NCBI GenBank assembly: GCA_030745655.1
Contig: JASLOE010000006.1
Location: 1 to 39,864 of the forward strand
From: Nitrososphaerales archaeon
Lineage (GTDB): Archaea > Thermoproteota > Nitrososphaeria > Nitrososphaerales > JACPRH01
Direction of reading: 5' to 3'
Length of the DNA: 39,864 nucleotides
This document shows positions 1-9,272 of the stretch, one piece after another. The translations under genes and the position numbers were made by a program. Below the pieces are notes generated by a model. The model did no database searches and was not told the origin of the DNA. It worked only from the letters and a program-made list of their open reading frames with translations. Every line of letters starts with the position of its first letter. The stretch's first letter is position 1.

Positions 1-2
1 TA

Positions 3-221
3 TTTGCATCAGCAATTATAGGTGGTACTGACGGTCTGTTCTATGGAAATGCTGGTCAATTAGGAATTCAGGCTGCCAGTGTTGGAATTACTTGGATCTA
101 TGCCTTTGTAGTTACCTTCGTTATACTGAAAATTCTAGACTTGACTATGGGTCTACGTGTGGATGAGAAAGAGGAAGAAGCAGGTCTCGATATATCAGTG
201 CACGGAGAAAGAGTTCCATAA
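3..221 (+). CDS. amt: Ammonium transporter (Amt family), C-terminal fragment truncated by window edge
   Basis: Open frame from base 3: FASAIIGGTDGLFYGNAGQLGIQAASVGITWIYAFVVTFVILKILDLTMGLRVDEKEEEAGLDISVHGERVP*. Amt C-terminal motif LRV..EEE.GLD.S.HGE; followed directly by glnK. Confidence 0.93.
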   Translation, partial: FASAIIGGTDGLFYGNAGQLGIQAASVGITWIYAFVVTFVILKILDLTMGLRVDEKEEEAGLDISVHGERVP

Positions 222-230
222 TTGATTTAA

Positions 231-569
231 TTGAAAAAAATTGAAGCAATTATTAGAAGTGAAAAGCTGAGTGAGATTAGGAAAGCTCTTCTTGAAGCGG
301 ATATTCTAGGAATAACCGTCTATGAAGTTCGAGGAAAAGGGCATCAAAAAGGTCTAGAACTTCAGTTTAGAGGGAGGCAGTATAATGTTGATTTATTGCC
401 TAAAACTAAAATTGAGTTGATGGTTAGCGACAAAGATGTGGAAAAAGTTGTGGATCTAGTGAAAAAGATTGCTCATACAGGGAATATTGGAGATGGTAAG
501 ATAATGATTATTCCATTAGAAAACATAATCAGGATAAGAACAGGCGAGAGTGGCGACAAAGCTATCTAG
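231..569 (+). CDS. glnK: Nitrogen regulatory protein P-II (GlnK/GlnB), TTG start
   Basis: MKKIEAIIRSEKLSEIRKAL...YEVRGKGHQKG...RQYNVDLLPKTKIELMVSD; classic P-II sequence with T-loop; adjacent to amt. Confidence 0.95.
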   Translation: MKKIEAIIRSEKLSEIRKALLEADILGITVYEVRGKGHQKGLELQFRGRQYNVDLLPKTKIELMVSDKDVEKVVDLVKKIAHTGNIGDGKIMIIPLENIIRIRTGESGDKAI

Positions 570-597
570 GAGCAATAGTTTGTCTAAATGTTTTCAA

Positions 598-680
598 GTG
601 GGATTGTGGCGGCTTGGACAGGCTGGTCAATATTTTCCTCACGGGCGTTGGAGCCACATGCCTTCGCCCAACTCCCCCAC
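598..680. ncRNA. Candidate structured non-coding RNA (GC-rich island, strand uncertain)
   Basis: GC-rich segment in AT-rich intergenic DNA, with terminal GTGGG/CCCAC complementarity, GTTGG/CCAAC, GGGCG/CGCCC and TGTGGC/GCCACA pairing options; no ORF in the track; not recognisable as tRNA or 5S. Confidence 0.4.
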
Positions 681-770
681 ATTTAAATTTTTGAATCCTT
701 AAAAATAAAAGTTCTTTGTTTCAATAAAACCAATTCACAATATTTTATACTTCTTATTTAGGTAATATCA

Positions 771-1835
771 TTATTCCATTGGTCCATCTGTTGAATCCGA
801 TTTTATTGTGATTGTGGCGGCTCCATTGTTATGTATTTCGAAATAGTATTTACGTTCAGTTAGAACACTTGCAACATGAAGAGATGTACGTATATGTTGA
901 GTTAATGATGATACTTTGAATTTTGATTCACCAGTGGCAAGAAAAAGAGGTGTGACCAGCATATCTCCTAGGTGCATATCAATCGGTGCTTCTGACAAAT
1001 ATTCTTTCAAGAATAGTTGGGCAACCTGTTCACCAACATTCTCAGCAGGCTTTCCTTGCTCACCTATATTATCAGCACCCAAGAAAGAGCCTTTATTGAC
1101 AGAGTAGAGCGTAATTGAGGAACCGGATGCAATAGCATCTATTACAGTCGTAACAACATTATTGCACTTCATATTTTGTGAATATAGGCTTTCAAGAGCT
1201 GCCCTCATCTGTCTTTCAGCAACATTTTTAGGAAGATTTGAGCAGATACTTATACAGGATAGTGGAGAATTAATTCTGGAAACTAATTGTAGTGGTTTTA
1301 ATTTCTTTAAAGGTTTGATGTTTGCTTTTACAATTCCTCCTCCTCGAGGGAAATATCCTCTTTTACCTACTTCTATTGTACAGTCCATACCCAAGAATTT
1401 AAAAGCTGGTAACACAACGAATTGGAAGTAATCAATAGTGGGACTCCACTTAACATCGGTTCCACCTTTAATTTCAAGATCACAACCAACCCCATTTAGA
1501 CTAGCAGCAGGTAAAGCAGCAATTAAAATAAGCGGAATACTGCCAGCGGTTCCAACGTCAAATTTTATTGATGAACGATGTTTCTGTCCGGGTTTAAAGG
1601 TAATCCAATTAGCTCCTACCTGGAGGTTCTGAACTTCAGCATCACACATTTCTGCAAGAAGTTTAACAGCTGTGACATGTTGAGGCCTTAACCCTGTATT
1701 TTTTCGTTTAGCTCTAATATTCTTAATTTTTATTGGCTTATTCAGAACCACAGAGAGTGTAATAGATGTACGAAGGATTTGACCACCCCCTTCTCCAAAC
1801 GATCCATCAATCTCAAAGAAAAGAGACTTTTTCAA
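771..1835 (-). CDS. rtcA: RNA 3'-terminal phosphate cyclase
   Basis: IDGSFGEGGGQILRTSITLSVVLNKPI...RKNTGLRPQH; HLGDMLV..LFLATG; RtcA family signatures. Confidence 0.93.
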   Translation of the reverse strand: MKKSLFFEIDGSFGEGGGQILRTSITLSVVLNKPIKIKNIRAKRKNTGLRPQHVTAVKLLAEMCDAEVQNLQVGANWITFKPGQKHRSSIKFDVGTAGSIPLILIAALPAASLNGVGCDLEIKGGTDVKWSPTIDYFQFVVLPAFKFLGMDCTIEVGKRGYFPRGGGIVKANIKPLKKLKPLQLVSRINSPLSCISICSNLPKNVAERQMRAALESLYSQNMKCNNVVTTVIDAIASGSSITLYSVNKGSFLGADNIGEQGKPAENVGEQVAQLFLKEYLSEAPIDMHLGDMLVTPLFLATGESKFKVSSLTQHIRTSLHVASVLTERKYYFEIHNNGAATITIKSDSTDGPME

Positions 1836-1888
1836 CTATAACACTTCTAGAAAACCATATATTCAAAATGTCAAATAAATGAGTTTTA

Positions 1889-2422
1889 TTAATCATTAAT
1901 CATTTTATCTGACTGCATCAAATCTTTGATTCTTTGAACGCCATCTTGGAGATTTATAAAATCAGCTACACTTTTTGGGACAAGTTTTTCCCAATTATCC
2001 CCAGACAACATTCTTTTCCTTATCTCTGTAGCCCAATATATATCACGCCTAATTAAAGGTACATATTCCACTCTGTATCCAGCTTCCTTTGTGAGACGGC
2101 GAGTTAATGGTTCATTGGAGAATACAACATCAAACCTAGGAACGTATGAGAGAAGACTTGAAAACCAAGTGGAATGTAAAGTAACATCAGGAACCGGCAC
2201 TATAATATGTGTATTAAGATCTATTCGAGATTCTTTAAATGCAAGCCTCACCATATAGATACGTTCACCTGTTGTGAAAGGATTAACGGAGTCGTGACTA
2301 TGCTGCGCACTCCCTACAACTAAAATAAGTTCCTCAACTTGCTTCAGAATAAACTTAACAGCATTAAGGTGGCCTTTATGAAAAGGTTGGAATCGTCCAA
2401 CAAATAATCCTCTTTTCAACAA
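1889..2422 (-). CDS. nadM: Nicotinamide-nucleotide adenylyltransferase (archaeal NadM type)
   Basis: RGLFVGRFQPFHKGHLNAVKFIL (nucleotidyltransferase HxGH motif), VGSAQHSHDSVNPFTTGERIYM. Confidence 0.93.
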   Translation of the reverse strand: MLKRGLFVGRFQPFHKGHLNAVKFILKQVEELILVVGSAQHSHDSVNPFTTGERIYMVRLAFKESRIDLNTHIIVPVPDVTLHSTWFSSLLSYVPRFDVVFSNEPLTRRLTKEAGYRVEYVPLIRRDIYWATEIRKRMLSGDNWEKLVPKSVADFINLQDGVQRIKDLMQSDKMIND

Positions 2423-2547
2423 CTCCTTATCTCCATAAGAACCTTAGTTTGTAATACGACTTGAAATATTTTACGGATAAGGCAGACATCAATGTTAAAC
2501 ACAAACATTAGCAAAGTTTACAATATATATAGATAGCAAATAATGCG

Positions 2548-3696
2548 ATGAACCCAAAAAAACTGATTATGCTTCCCGGTCCCACAAATGTTCCTGAACG
2601 AGTCTTGAATGCAATGTTGACTCCTGTAATGGGTCACAGAACTCCTGATTTTGCTGTTCTTATGAAAAATATCGTTGAAAAGTCAAAACAGGTTTATCAG
2701 ACATCAAGTGATGTTATCGTGTTTACAGCATCAGGTACTGGTGCCGTAGAGGCTGCAATCACCAATATTATAAGAAAAGGGGATAAAGCTATTGTAACTG
2801 TTTTTGGTGAGTTTGGTGAAAGAGCAGCCCTTCTGATTGAAGGCGCAGGTGGAGTAGCGATAAAGGTTGAAGCACCGTTTGGAGATGTACCGAGGATGGG
2901 TCAACTAGAAGAAGCATTTGAAAAGAATAAAGATGTCAAGGCATTAGTTATTGTTACAAATGAAACATCAACCGGAACAATGTTCAAATGGTTAAAGGAA
3001 GCAGGTGATTTGGCAGTAAAGTATGGTAGCTTTCTAATATTAGATTCAGTTTCTAATCTTACTGCAGACGATATTCCTGTTGATAAAATTGGTGCAGACA
3101 TTGTTGCAACAGGAAGCCAAAAAAGTCTTGCAGCACCACCAGGTCTTGCGTTGGTTTCAATTAGTAAAAAAGCGAAAAAGTACATAATTGATAATCCACC
3201 GCCACTCCTTTACTTTAACATCGCAAGACAACTCAAATATGCCGAAATAGGTCAGACGCCATTTACTCCAGCAATTCCGATATACCATGCATTGGATGAA
3301 GCATTGAATATGGCTTTAGAAGAAGGACTAATGCATAGAATACAAAGACATAAGTTATGTGCAGATGCATTCTATTCTTCATTTAAGGCTATGGGACTTA
3401 AACTCTTCGCAAATGAGGAAGTAAGGTCTAATACGATTATTGCAGTTAACTATCCAGAAGGAATAAATGATAAATTGTTTAGAGGTTTGTTAGATAAAGA
3501 GTATGGGGTAGTCATAGCTGGAGGATTCGGACCTTACAAAGGCAAATTATTTAGAGTAGGTTCACTTGGTGAAGTACACAGGTACCATGTAGTTACAACG
3601 GTTTCAGCAGTAAATAATACTTTTAGGTCTTTGATGGGTAAAACAAGAAGTGAAGACCCTGTTGAAATAGCAAGAACAAGATTAAAAAATCTATAG
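2548..3696 (+). CDS. Class V aminotransferase (alanine-glyoxylate / serine-pyruvate aminotransferase family)
   Basis: MLPGPTNVPERVLNAMLTPVMGHRTPDF; TGSQKSLAAPPGLALVS PLP-lysine region. TATA-like aatatatata at about 2523-2532 upstream. Confidence 0.9.
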   Translation: MNPKKLIMLPGPTNVPERVLNAMLTPVMGHRTPDFAVLMKNIVEKSKQVYQTSSDVIVFTASGTGAVEAAITNIIRKGDKAIVTVFGEFGERAALLIEGAGGVAIKVEAPFGDVPRMGQLEEAFEKNKDVKALVIVTNETSTGTMFKWLKEAGDLAVKYGSFLILDSVSNLTADDIPVDKIGADIVATGSQKSLAAPPGLALVSISKKAKKYIIDNPPPLLYFNIARQLKYAEIGQTPFTPAIPIYHALDEALNMALEEGLMHRIQRHKLCADAFYSSFKAMGLKLFANEEVRSNTIIAVNYPEGINDKLFRGLLDKEYGVVIAGGFGPYKGKLFRVGSLGEVHRYHVVTTVSAVNNTFRSLMGKTRSEDPVEIARTRLKNL

Positions 3697-3794
3697 ATAA
3701 AATAATCACCTTCTTATAATTGCTTGAATTTAAAACTGGGCGCAACGTTTTTACGGGCTTCAAAAACAGTGTTGATGAATTGGAGGAATTATAG

Positions 3795-4604
3795 TTGGAG
3801 AAAGGTTCACTAGTACTTATTGATTTATCTGGAAGAGTTAAGGAAACTGGAGAAGTTATAGAAACCAATGTGGAAGCAGACGCTAAGAAGTTTGGAGTTT
3901 TTGATGAAGCCAAGAAATATGAACCAAGATTAGTTGCAGTTGGTGAAGACTGGGTTTTGAAAGGACTTGATGAAGCAATAATTTCTGCAAAACTCAACAA
4001 GAGGGTTGTTCTCGACATATCACCAGAAAAAGCCTTTGGTGCAAGAGACCCAAATAAGGTTAGACGGATACCTTTGAGGAAGCTTGGAGAGAAAGCTGCA
4101 GATCTCAGGGTTGGCGATGAAGTTGAAATTGATAACAGAATAGGTTTAGTGAGGTTCATAGGATCAGGAAGAACGCAATTAGATTTCAATCATAGATATG
4201 CAGGTAAAGTTTTGACATATGATTTTAAGATAACTAAGAAGCTGGAAACCGATTATGAAAAGACTATGTCACTTCTACGTAGAAGATTACCAATAGAAGA
4301 AGGAAAGATTTCGCTCAACATTAAGAACGATGAAATAACTATAAGCATTCCACAAGAAGCTTATCTTACTGAAGGACTACAAATAATAAAAAAAGCAGCT
4401 TCTACGGACATATTCAAGTATATTGAAAACGTTAACAAAGTAACATATTTGGAAATATATGAATCACAAAAACCTAAAAAAACTAAGATAACCGCAAAGA
4501 AGAAAATAAAATCTAAGCAGACTCAACCTCTACCAAAGACCGCGAAGAAGAAAATAAAATCTAAGCAGGCTCAACCTCTACCAAAGACCGCGAAGAGTAA
4601 ATAG
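3795..4604 (+). CDS. FKBP-type peptidyl-prolyl cis-trans isomerase with Lys-rich repeated C-terminal tail
   Basis: MEKGSLVLIDLSGRVKETGEVIETN...VLKGLDEAIISAKLNKRVVLDISPEKAFGARDPNKVRRIP; FKBP/SlyD-like archaeal PPIase. C-terminal duplicated 16-aa unit. Confidence 0.9.
   Translation: MEKGSLVLIDLSGRVKETGEVIETNVEADAKKFGVFDEAKKYEPRLVAVGEDWVLKGLDEAIISAKLNKRVVLDISPEKAFGARDPNKVRRIPLRKLGEKAADLRVGDEVEIDNRIGLVRFIGSGRTQLDFNHRYAGKVLTYDFKITKKLETDYEKTMSLLRRRLPIEEGKISLNIKNDEITISIPQEAYLTEGLQIIKKAASTDIFKYIENVNKVTYLEIYESQKPKKTKITAKKKIKSKQTQPLPKTAKKKIKSKQAQPLPKTAKSK
4494..4589 (+). repeat. Tandem 48-bp in-frame repeat (2 copies) encoding AKKKIKSKQ(T/A)QPLPKT-type units
   Basis: gcaaagaagaaaataaaatctaagcagactcaacctctaccaaagacc followed by gcgaagaagaaaataaaatctaagcaggctcaacctctaccaaagacc; two mismatches by eye. 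Confidence 0.9.
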
Positions 4605-5001
4605 GGCAATCGCATGTCTTTTTAATTAATTTCTTCACAATATAATATTTCCCTGTTTTAATATTGTCTGGAAGACAGAGACAATTATCCCGACATGGCA
4701 CATCATTAGCTTCTCTAATTCTTATTGTAGTCCCTACAACCGCTGAGCTGCTATTAACCGCTAGATCTCTTGGTAATGGTTTTACTTGAACTACAACTGC
4801 TCTTTCTTCGCATAATTTACATTCGAGCTTATTCGTCATAACGTTTGTTATAGTATAATACTCATCTATTTCGAGTCGACCTAGGCAGGCTTTAAGTGAA
4901 GGACATGATCTACAAGTTTCAGCTTCACCCAGAAATTGAAAAGTAAATCCGAGTTTAGCTAGACATTCATTGATGATTGTGTATATCGGTTTGGAAATCA
5001 T
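4561..5001 (-). CDS. UPF0179 family Cys-rich protein
   Basis: FQFLGEAETCRSCPSLKACLGRLEIDEYYTITNV...LECKLCEERAVVVQV...CRDNCLCLPDNIKTGKYYIVKK; resembles archaeal UPF0179. Confidence 0.8.
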   Translation of the reverse strand: MISKPIYTIINECLAKLGFTFQFLGEAETCRSCPSLKACLGRLEIDEYYTITNVMTNKLECKLCEERAVVVQVKPLPRDLAVNSSSAVVGTTIRIREANDVPCRDNCLCLPDNIKTGKYYIVKKLIKKTCDCPIYSSRSLVEVEPA

Positions 5002-6083
5002 ATCACGTTTGTCGACCGTGCTAAGCTAAAAGCTGCCGGTTCATCTAAATTTTTCCTTCCAAGAATCGTGTAACGGTTGGGCCGGATTTTTTTTGCTTGC
5101 AATATTGCTTTCACTATTCTTTTATCTTCAAGCCCAATATCCTTTCCCTTAGTAGGTGCATGAATATCTTCAAGAGCTTTCACTATGTTTTCCCAATTAA
5201 TCCCATGAAGTTTAGCCATAAGTATAGTTCCTAAACCTACCTTTTCTCCATGTAATCCATTATTCGATCCCTGAATGTCCAAAGCATGAGCAAAAAGATG
5301 TTCAGAGCCACTGCAAGGTCTACTACTGCCTGCAATACCGGCCGCTACTCCAGCACTTAATAGAGCTTCAACAACATCTCGTACACTATCCTTAGTTCCA
5401 AGTCCAATATTCTTTGCTTCTCCAATCACTATATCAGCACTGAGATGGGCTAGACTTGCAGCATATTTTCCAAAATAAGATCCTTTATCGCTTCGTTCTA
5501 TTTCCCAATCTTTTACAGCAGTAACCTTACCAATCAAATCACCACACCCACTTGCTAAGAGTCTAATTGGTGCATTACCAATAATATCAAGGTCAGCGAT
5601 GATACCTAGAGGAGAATTAGTAATAATCGAGTATGGTCGACCTGATCCCTTTATTGACGCGAAGGGACTAGATATTCCATCATGAGAAGCACTTGTTGGA
5701 ATACTGATATATGGTAAATTTGTATTAAATGCTGTAAGTTTTGCGGCATCAACTGTTTTTCCTCCACCAAGTCCAATCATGATATCTGTCTTTTGATTAA
5801 TAGATCCAGTGATATATTGAATTGTCTTCATATCAGCAATGTTAATCTCTGACCAATTGACCTTGAATCCTTTTTTGGTTAGAATCGTTTCAACGGGCTT
5901 CTTTACTTTTTTAATAATGTGAGGACCAGTTACAATATGTACCACCTGATATCCAAGATTATCTAGAAAACTACCTAACTCCTTTATCACACCATTACCC
6001 ACAAGTATTCTCTTTGGGAGGTCCATTTCGTGCCTGTTTCCGGACAATTTGATCTCACTGTGTGGCCCTAATGGAATTGTCAA
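4998..6083 (-). CDS. egsA: NAD(P)-dependent sn-glycerol-1-phosphate dehydrogenase
   Basis: MDLPKRILVGNGVIKELGSFL...GLGGGKTVDAAKLTAF...YISIPTSASHDGISSPFASI...SGSEHLFAHALD...HGEKVGLGTI; archaeal lipid enzyme. Confidence 0.95.
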   Translation of the reverse strand: MTIPLGPHSEIKLSGNRHEMDLPKRILVGNGVIKELGSFLDNLGYQVVHIVTGPHIIKKVKKPVETILTKKGFKVNWSEINIADMKTIQYITGSINQKTDIMIGLGGGKTVDAAKLTAFNTNLPYISIPTSASHDGISSPFASIKGSGRPYSIITNSPLGIIADLDIIGNAPIRLLASGCGDLIGKVTAVKDWEIERSDKGSYFGKYAASLAHLSADIVIGEAKNIGLGTKDSVRDVVEALLSAGVAAGIAGSSRPCSGSEHLFAHALDIQGSNNGLHGEKVGLGTILMAKLHGINWENIVKALEDIHAPTKGKDIGLEDKRIVKAILQAKKIRPNRYTILGRKNLDEPAAFSLARSTNVI

Positions 6084-6254
6084 CAGTTTTTTAGAGTTTT
6101 TTCTGCACAGATATAATTCTTTGCATTATATTAGTCCACACTTTTTCAGATGAACATATGTTTAAAACCTGATAATGTCCGCTCCTTCAGATAAATAGGG
6201 TGTAGATAATAATCTTCAAAATTTATGGTCATATTAGTTATTGGAGTAATTAAA

Positions 6255-6917
6255 TTGGCAATTCATCTCCTCGATATCTACCGAAGTAGTAATATTGGCA
6301 TCTTTTTGAAAAGTAATGAAAATCATCTATTAGTTCCACGCGGATTGGCCAAAACCAAAATAGAGAAACTGGCTGAATATCTTAGCGTCGAATCGATAGA
6401 AATTTCAATTGGAGGGTTTAGATTGCTTGGACCATTAATTGCAATGAACAATAATGGGATTTTGGTTTCAAAATTGGCAGATGAAAACGAGATTACACTT
6501 TTGAAAAAAGTAACAGGTCTTCCTGTGGAAAGATTACAATCCAAATACACATCTGTAGGAAACCTCATTTCTGCCAATGATAGAGGAGTGATTGCTTCAA
6601 CATTATTGAAAGACGTAAAAAATCAAATTGCGGATGTGCTAAACGTCCCCATTGAATTCCTTACAATAGCTTCTTTCGACAATGTCGGTGCTCTTATGGT
6701 TTCTGGGAATGTTGGTTCAGCAATTCATCCCCAAGCATCAGATGGAGAGATAACCAAAGCTACCAAGGCATTAAAAGTAGCTGTTGAACCCATAACTATC
6801 AACCGAGGATTACCATTTATCGCTTCAGGGATTATCCTATCCAAAACAAAAGCAGTTGTTGGAAGCCTTACAACTGGGCCTGAACTCATAATGTTAAGCA
6901 GGATTTTCAAGCTATGA
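6255..6917 (+). CDS. eif6: Translation initiation factor 6 (aIF6); likely TTG start at 6255 inside the listed ORF that begins at 6225
   Basis: LDIYRSSNIGIFLKSNENHLLVPRG...GNLISANDRGVIAS; eIF6 repeats. Homology appears to start at LAIHLLDIYRSSNIGIF. Confidence 0.92.
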   Translation: MAIHLLDIYRSSNIGIFLKSNENHLLVPRGLAKTKIEKLAEYLSVESIEISIGGFRLLGPLIAMNNNGILVSKLADENEITLLKKVTGLPVERLQSKYTSVGNLISANDRGVIASTLLKDVKNQIADVLNVPIEFLTIASFDNVGALMVSGNVGSAIHPQASDGEITKATKALKVAVEPITINRGLPFIASGIILSKTKAVVGSLTTGPELIMLSRIFKL

Positions 6918-6966
6918 TACAAACAGTTGGATGAGTTTAAATTTGGTGTTAGAGGGAGTCTGAGAT

Positions 6967-7389
6967 ATGAGCGAAGAAGAAAAACAACTACAAGGCCACT
7001 TATACGAGTTTAGAATGCTAGAGGAACGAATGAAAGAAATTTCAGCGCAGGGTGAAACAATAATACGAGCTCTCATTGAAACAAGGGGTGGACTATCCAC
7101 ATTAAAGGGATTGAGTATATCATCATCAACCGAAGTTCTTGTACCCATAGGAGGAGGTATTTTTGTGGATGCCAAGGCACCACCATCAGATAAATTTCTG
7201 GTTACAATTGGGGCAGATGTAATAATTGAGAAGCCAAAAGAAGATGCTTTGAAATATGTTGAAGATAGAATTAACGAGATGGAAAACGCTGTATCAGGTA
7301 TAGAGGCCCATAAAGCAGATCTTAATAGGAAGATGCTTTCTAAACGTGAATCAATAAATGAGATGATAGCAAAGCAAAAAGGTCAGTAA
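6967..7389 (+). CDS. pfdA: Prefoldin subunit alpha
   Basis: Coiled-coil N- and C-termini with central VLVPIGGGIFVDAKAPPSDKFLVTIGADVIIEK; between eIF6 and FtsY as often seen in archaea. Confidence 0.9.
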   Translation: MSEEEKQLQGHLYEFRMLEERMKEISAQGETIIRALIETRGGLSTLKGLSISSSTEVLVPIGGGIFVDAKAPPSDKFLVTIGADVIIEKPKEDALKYVEDRINEMENAVSGIEAHKADLNRKMLSKRESINEMIAKQKGQ

Positions 7390-7392
7390 ACA

Positions 7393-8304
7393 GTGTTTGA
7401 AAAGCTTCGTTCAGCTATAAAAACAATAACTACAACAGCTAGTCAAAGAACATTAAAAGAAGGCGACACAATAAAGATACTCACAGAATTTGAACTTGCA
7501 CTAATTGAAAGTGATATAGCACCAGTTATTGCAGAAAATCTAGTTAAAAAAGTCAAAGAAACAATAACTGGAACTAAAGTTGATCGATCTTTAGACACAG
7601 AATCACACCTAAGGGCACATCTTAAAAATGTTGTAAAAAATGTTCTTAATGAAGCCTCAGATCTAAACTTCCTCAAGGTTATCAGTGAGAAAAAGAAAAC
7701 AGGTAACCTCTTTTCGATAGTTTTTCTTGGAATAAATGGAACAGGCAAAACTACAACAATATCTAAGATAGGAAAACTCCTAAAAGACAATGGTTTCTCA
7801 GTTGTGTTTGCTGCTGCAGATACACATAGGGCAGGTGCAATTGAGCAACTTACAGAACATGCTAAACGCTTATCCTTGAAAGTGGTATCTCAGAGATATG
7901 GTGCTGACCCAAGTGCAGTAGCTCGTGATGCAATATTGTATGCTAGGTCACATAAGATAGATGTTGTGTTGATTGACACAGCAGGACGTATGCAAACAAG
8001 CAAGAATCTTATGGATGAAATGACGAAGATTATTCAGGTAATAGAACCTGACTTGAAAATATTTGTAGGTGATGCTCTTGCTGGAAGTGATACAGTTTCT
8101 CAAGCCAAGGAGTTTTCAGAATATACTGAATTTGATGCTGCGATTCTTACAAAAATAGATGCAGATGCTAAAGGTGGAGCAGCACTTTCAATTATTAGCG
8201 TTACAGGAAAACCCATTATTTTTCTTGGAATGGGACAAGAATATGAAAACCTTATACCATTCGATGTAAACAATTTTGTATCATCTATATTTGATATGAA
8301 ATGA
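7393..8304 (+). CDS. ftsY: Signal recognition particle receptor FtsY, GTG start
   Basis: LGINGTGKTTTISKIGKLL (G1), AADTHRAGAIEQL, VVLIDTAGRMQTSKNLMDEM, LTKIDADAKGGAALSI; SRP GTPase. Confidence 0.95.
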   Translation: MFEKLRSAIKTITTTASQRTLKEGDTIKILTEFELALIESDIAPVIAENLVKKVKETITGTKVDRSLDTESHLRAHLKNVVKNVLNEASDLNFLKVISEKKKTGNLFSIVFLGINGTGKTTTISKIGKLLKDNGFSVVFAAADTHRAGAIEQLTEHAKRLSLKVVSQRYGADPSAVARDAILYARSHKIDVVLIDTAGRMQTSKNLMDEMTKIIQVIEPDLKIFVGDALAGSDTVSQAKEFSEYTEFDAAILTKIDADAKGGAALSIISVTGKPIIFLGMGQEYENLIPFDVNNFVSSIFDMK

Positions 8305-8320
8305 GAGGAAAATATCTTAA

Positions 8321-9262
8321 ATGAAAGGAAGAAATTTACTTACATTAGCAGAATTCTCGAAAGAAGAGATAATCAAAATACTTGATTTAGCTGATAAATT
8401 TAAGAAACAAAGGAAAAATAATATTTCAAAAAAAATCCTTTCAGATAAGACTCTTGCAATGATTTTTCATAAACCATCAACTCGAACACGGGTGAGTTTT
8501 GATGTTGCTATGAATGATCTTGGAGGAAACAGTATTACACTCAATTCTAATGAAATCCAGTTATCGAGAGGAGAAACAATAGAAGATACAGCAAAAAGCT
8601 TTTCTCGTTATGTAGATGTGATAATGGCCAGAGTATATAATCATAGAGATGTAGATAATCTGGCTAAATATGCATCTATCCCAGTAATAAACGGTCTCTC
8701 AGACATTTATCATCCTACTCAAGTTCTTGCGGACCTTCAGACTATCCGAGAAAAGAAAGGAAAACTTGAAGGGTTAAAATTGACATGGATAGGAGACGGA
8801 AACAACGTCTGCAATACACTTCTTATTGGATGTAGTAGAATGGGAATAAATATGCAAGTAGCATCACCTTCTAATTATAAACCTAATCGTGAAGCATATG
8901 AAATAGCTAAGAAGTCAGCTGAAAAGAATAGAAGTAGGATAGAAGTGATAAATGATCCAAAAGAGGCGATAAAGGATGCAGACATTGTTGTAACAGATAC
9001 ATTCATCTCAATGGGTTCAGATTCTGAACGTAAAGAACGGTTGAAAGCATTCCTACCAGAATATCAGGTGAATATCAAATTAATGAATAGAGCCAAAAAA
9101 AATGCAATTTTTATGCATTGTCTTCCATCACATCGAGGAGAAGAAGTGACAGAGGGAGTTATTGATGGAGCAAAATCAATTGTATGGGATGAAGCTGAAA
9201 ATCGTTTACACAGTCAAAAAGCACTATTAGCATTCTTACTTTTAGATGAAGACTCCTTTTAA
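8321..9262 (+). CDS. argF: Ornithine carbamoyltransferase
   Basis: FHKPSTRTRVSFDVAM (carbamoyl-phosphate STRTR motif), HPTQVLADLQTI, MHCLPSHRGEEVTEGV (HCLP ornithine motif). Confidence 0.95.
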   Translation: MKGRNLLTLAEFSKEEIIKILDLADKFKKQRKNNISKKILSDKTLAMIFHKPSTRTRVSFDVAMNDLGGNSITLNSNEIQLSRGETIEDTAKSFSRYVDVIMARVYNHRDVDNLAKYASIPVINGLSDIYHPTQVLADLQTIREKKGKLEGLKLTWIGDGNNVCNTLLIGCSRMGINMQVASPSNYKPNREAYEIAKKSAEKNRSRIEVINDPKEAIKDADIVVTDTFISMGSDSERKERLKAFLPEYQVNIKLMNRAKKNAIFMHCLPSHRGEEVTEGVIDGAKSIVWDEAENRLHSQKALLAFLLLDEDSF

Positions 9263-9272
9263 TAACTAATGC

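Noticed and set aside
598-680. Considered as an intron-containing tRNA, 5S rRNA, SRP RNA or RNase P RNA
   Set aside because: No GTTCRAN T-loop on either strand, too short for SRP or RNase P RNA, and 5S motifs are absent; kept only as an unassigned structured-RNA candidate.
916-1632. Three plus-strand ORFs (916-1107, 1162-1431, 1438-1632)
   Set aside because: Antisense shadows of rtcA with no family-like sequence.
3623-4189. 188-aa minus-strand ORF antisense to the aminotransferase end and FKBP
   Set aside because: Low-complexity Ser/Leu-rich shadow of the FKBP coding strand; no recognisable domain.
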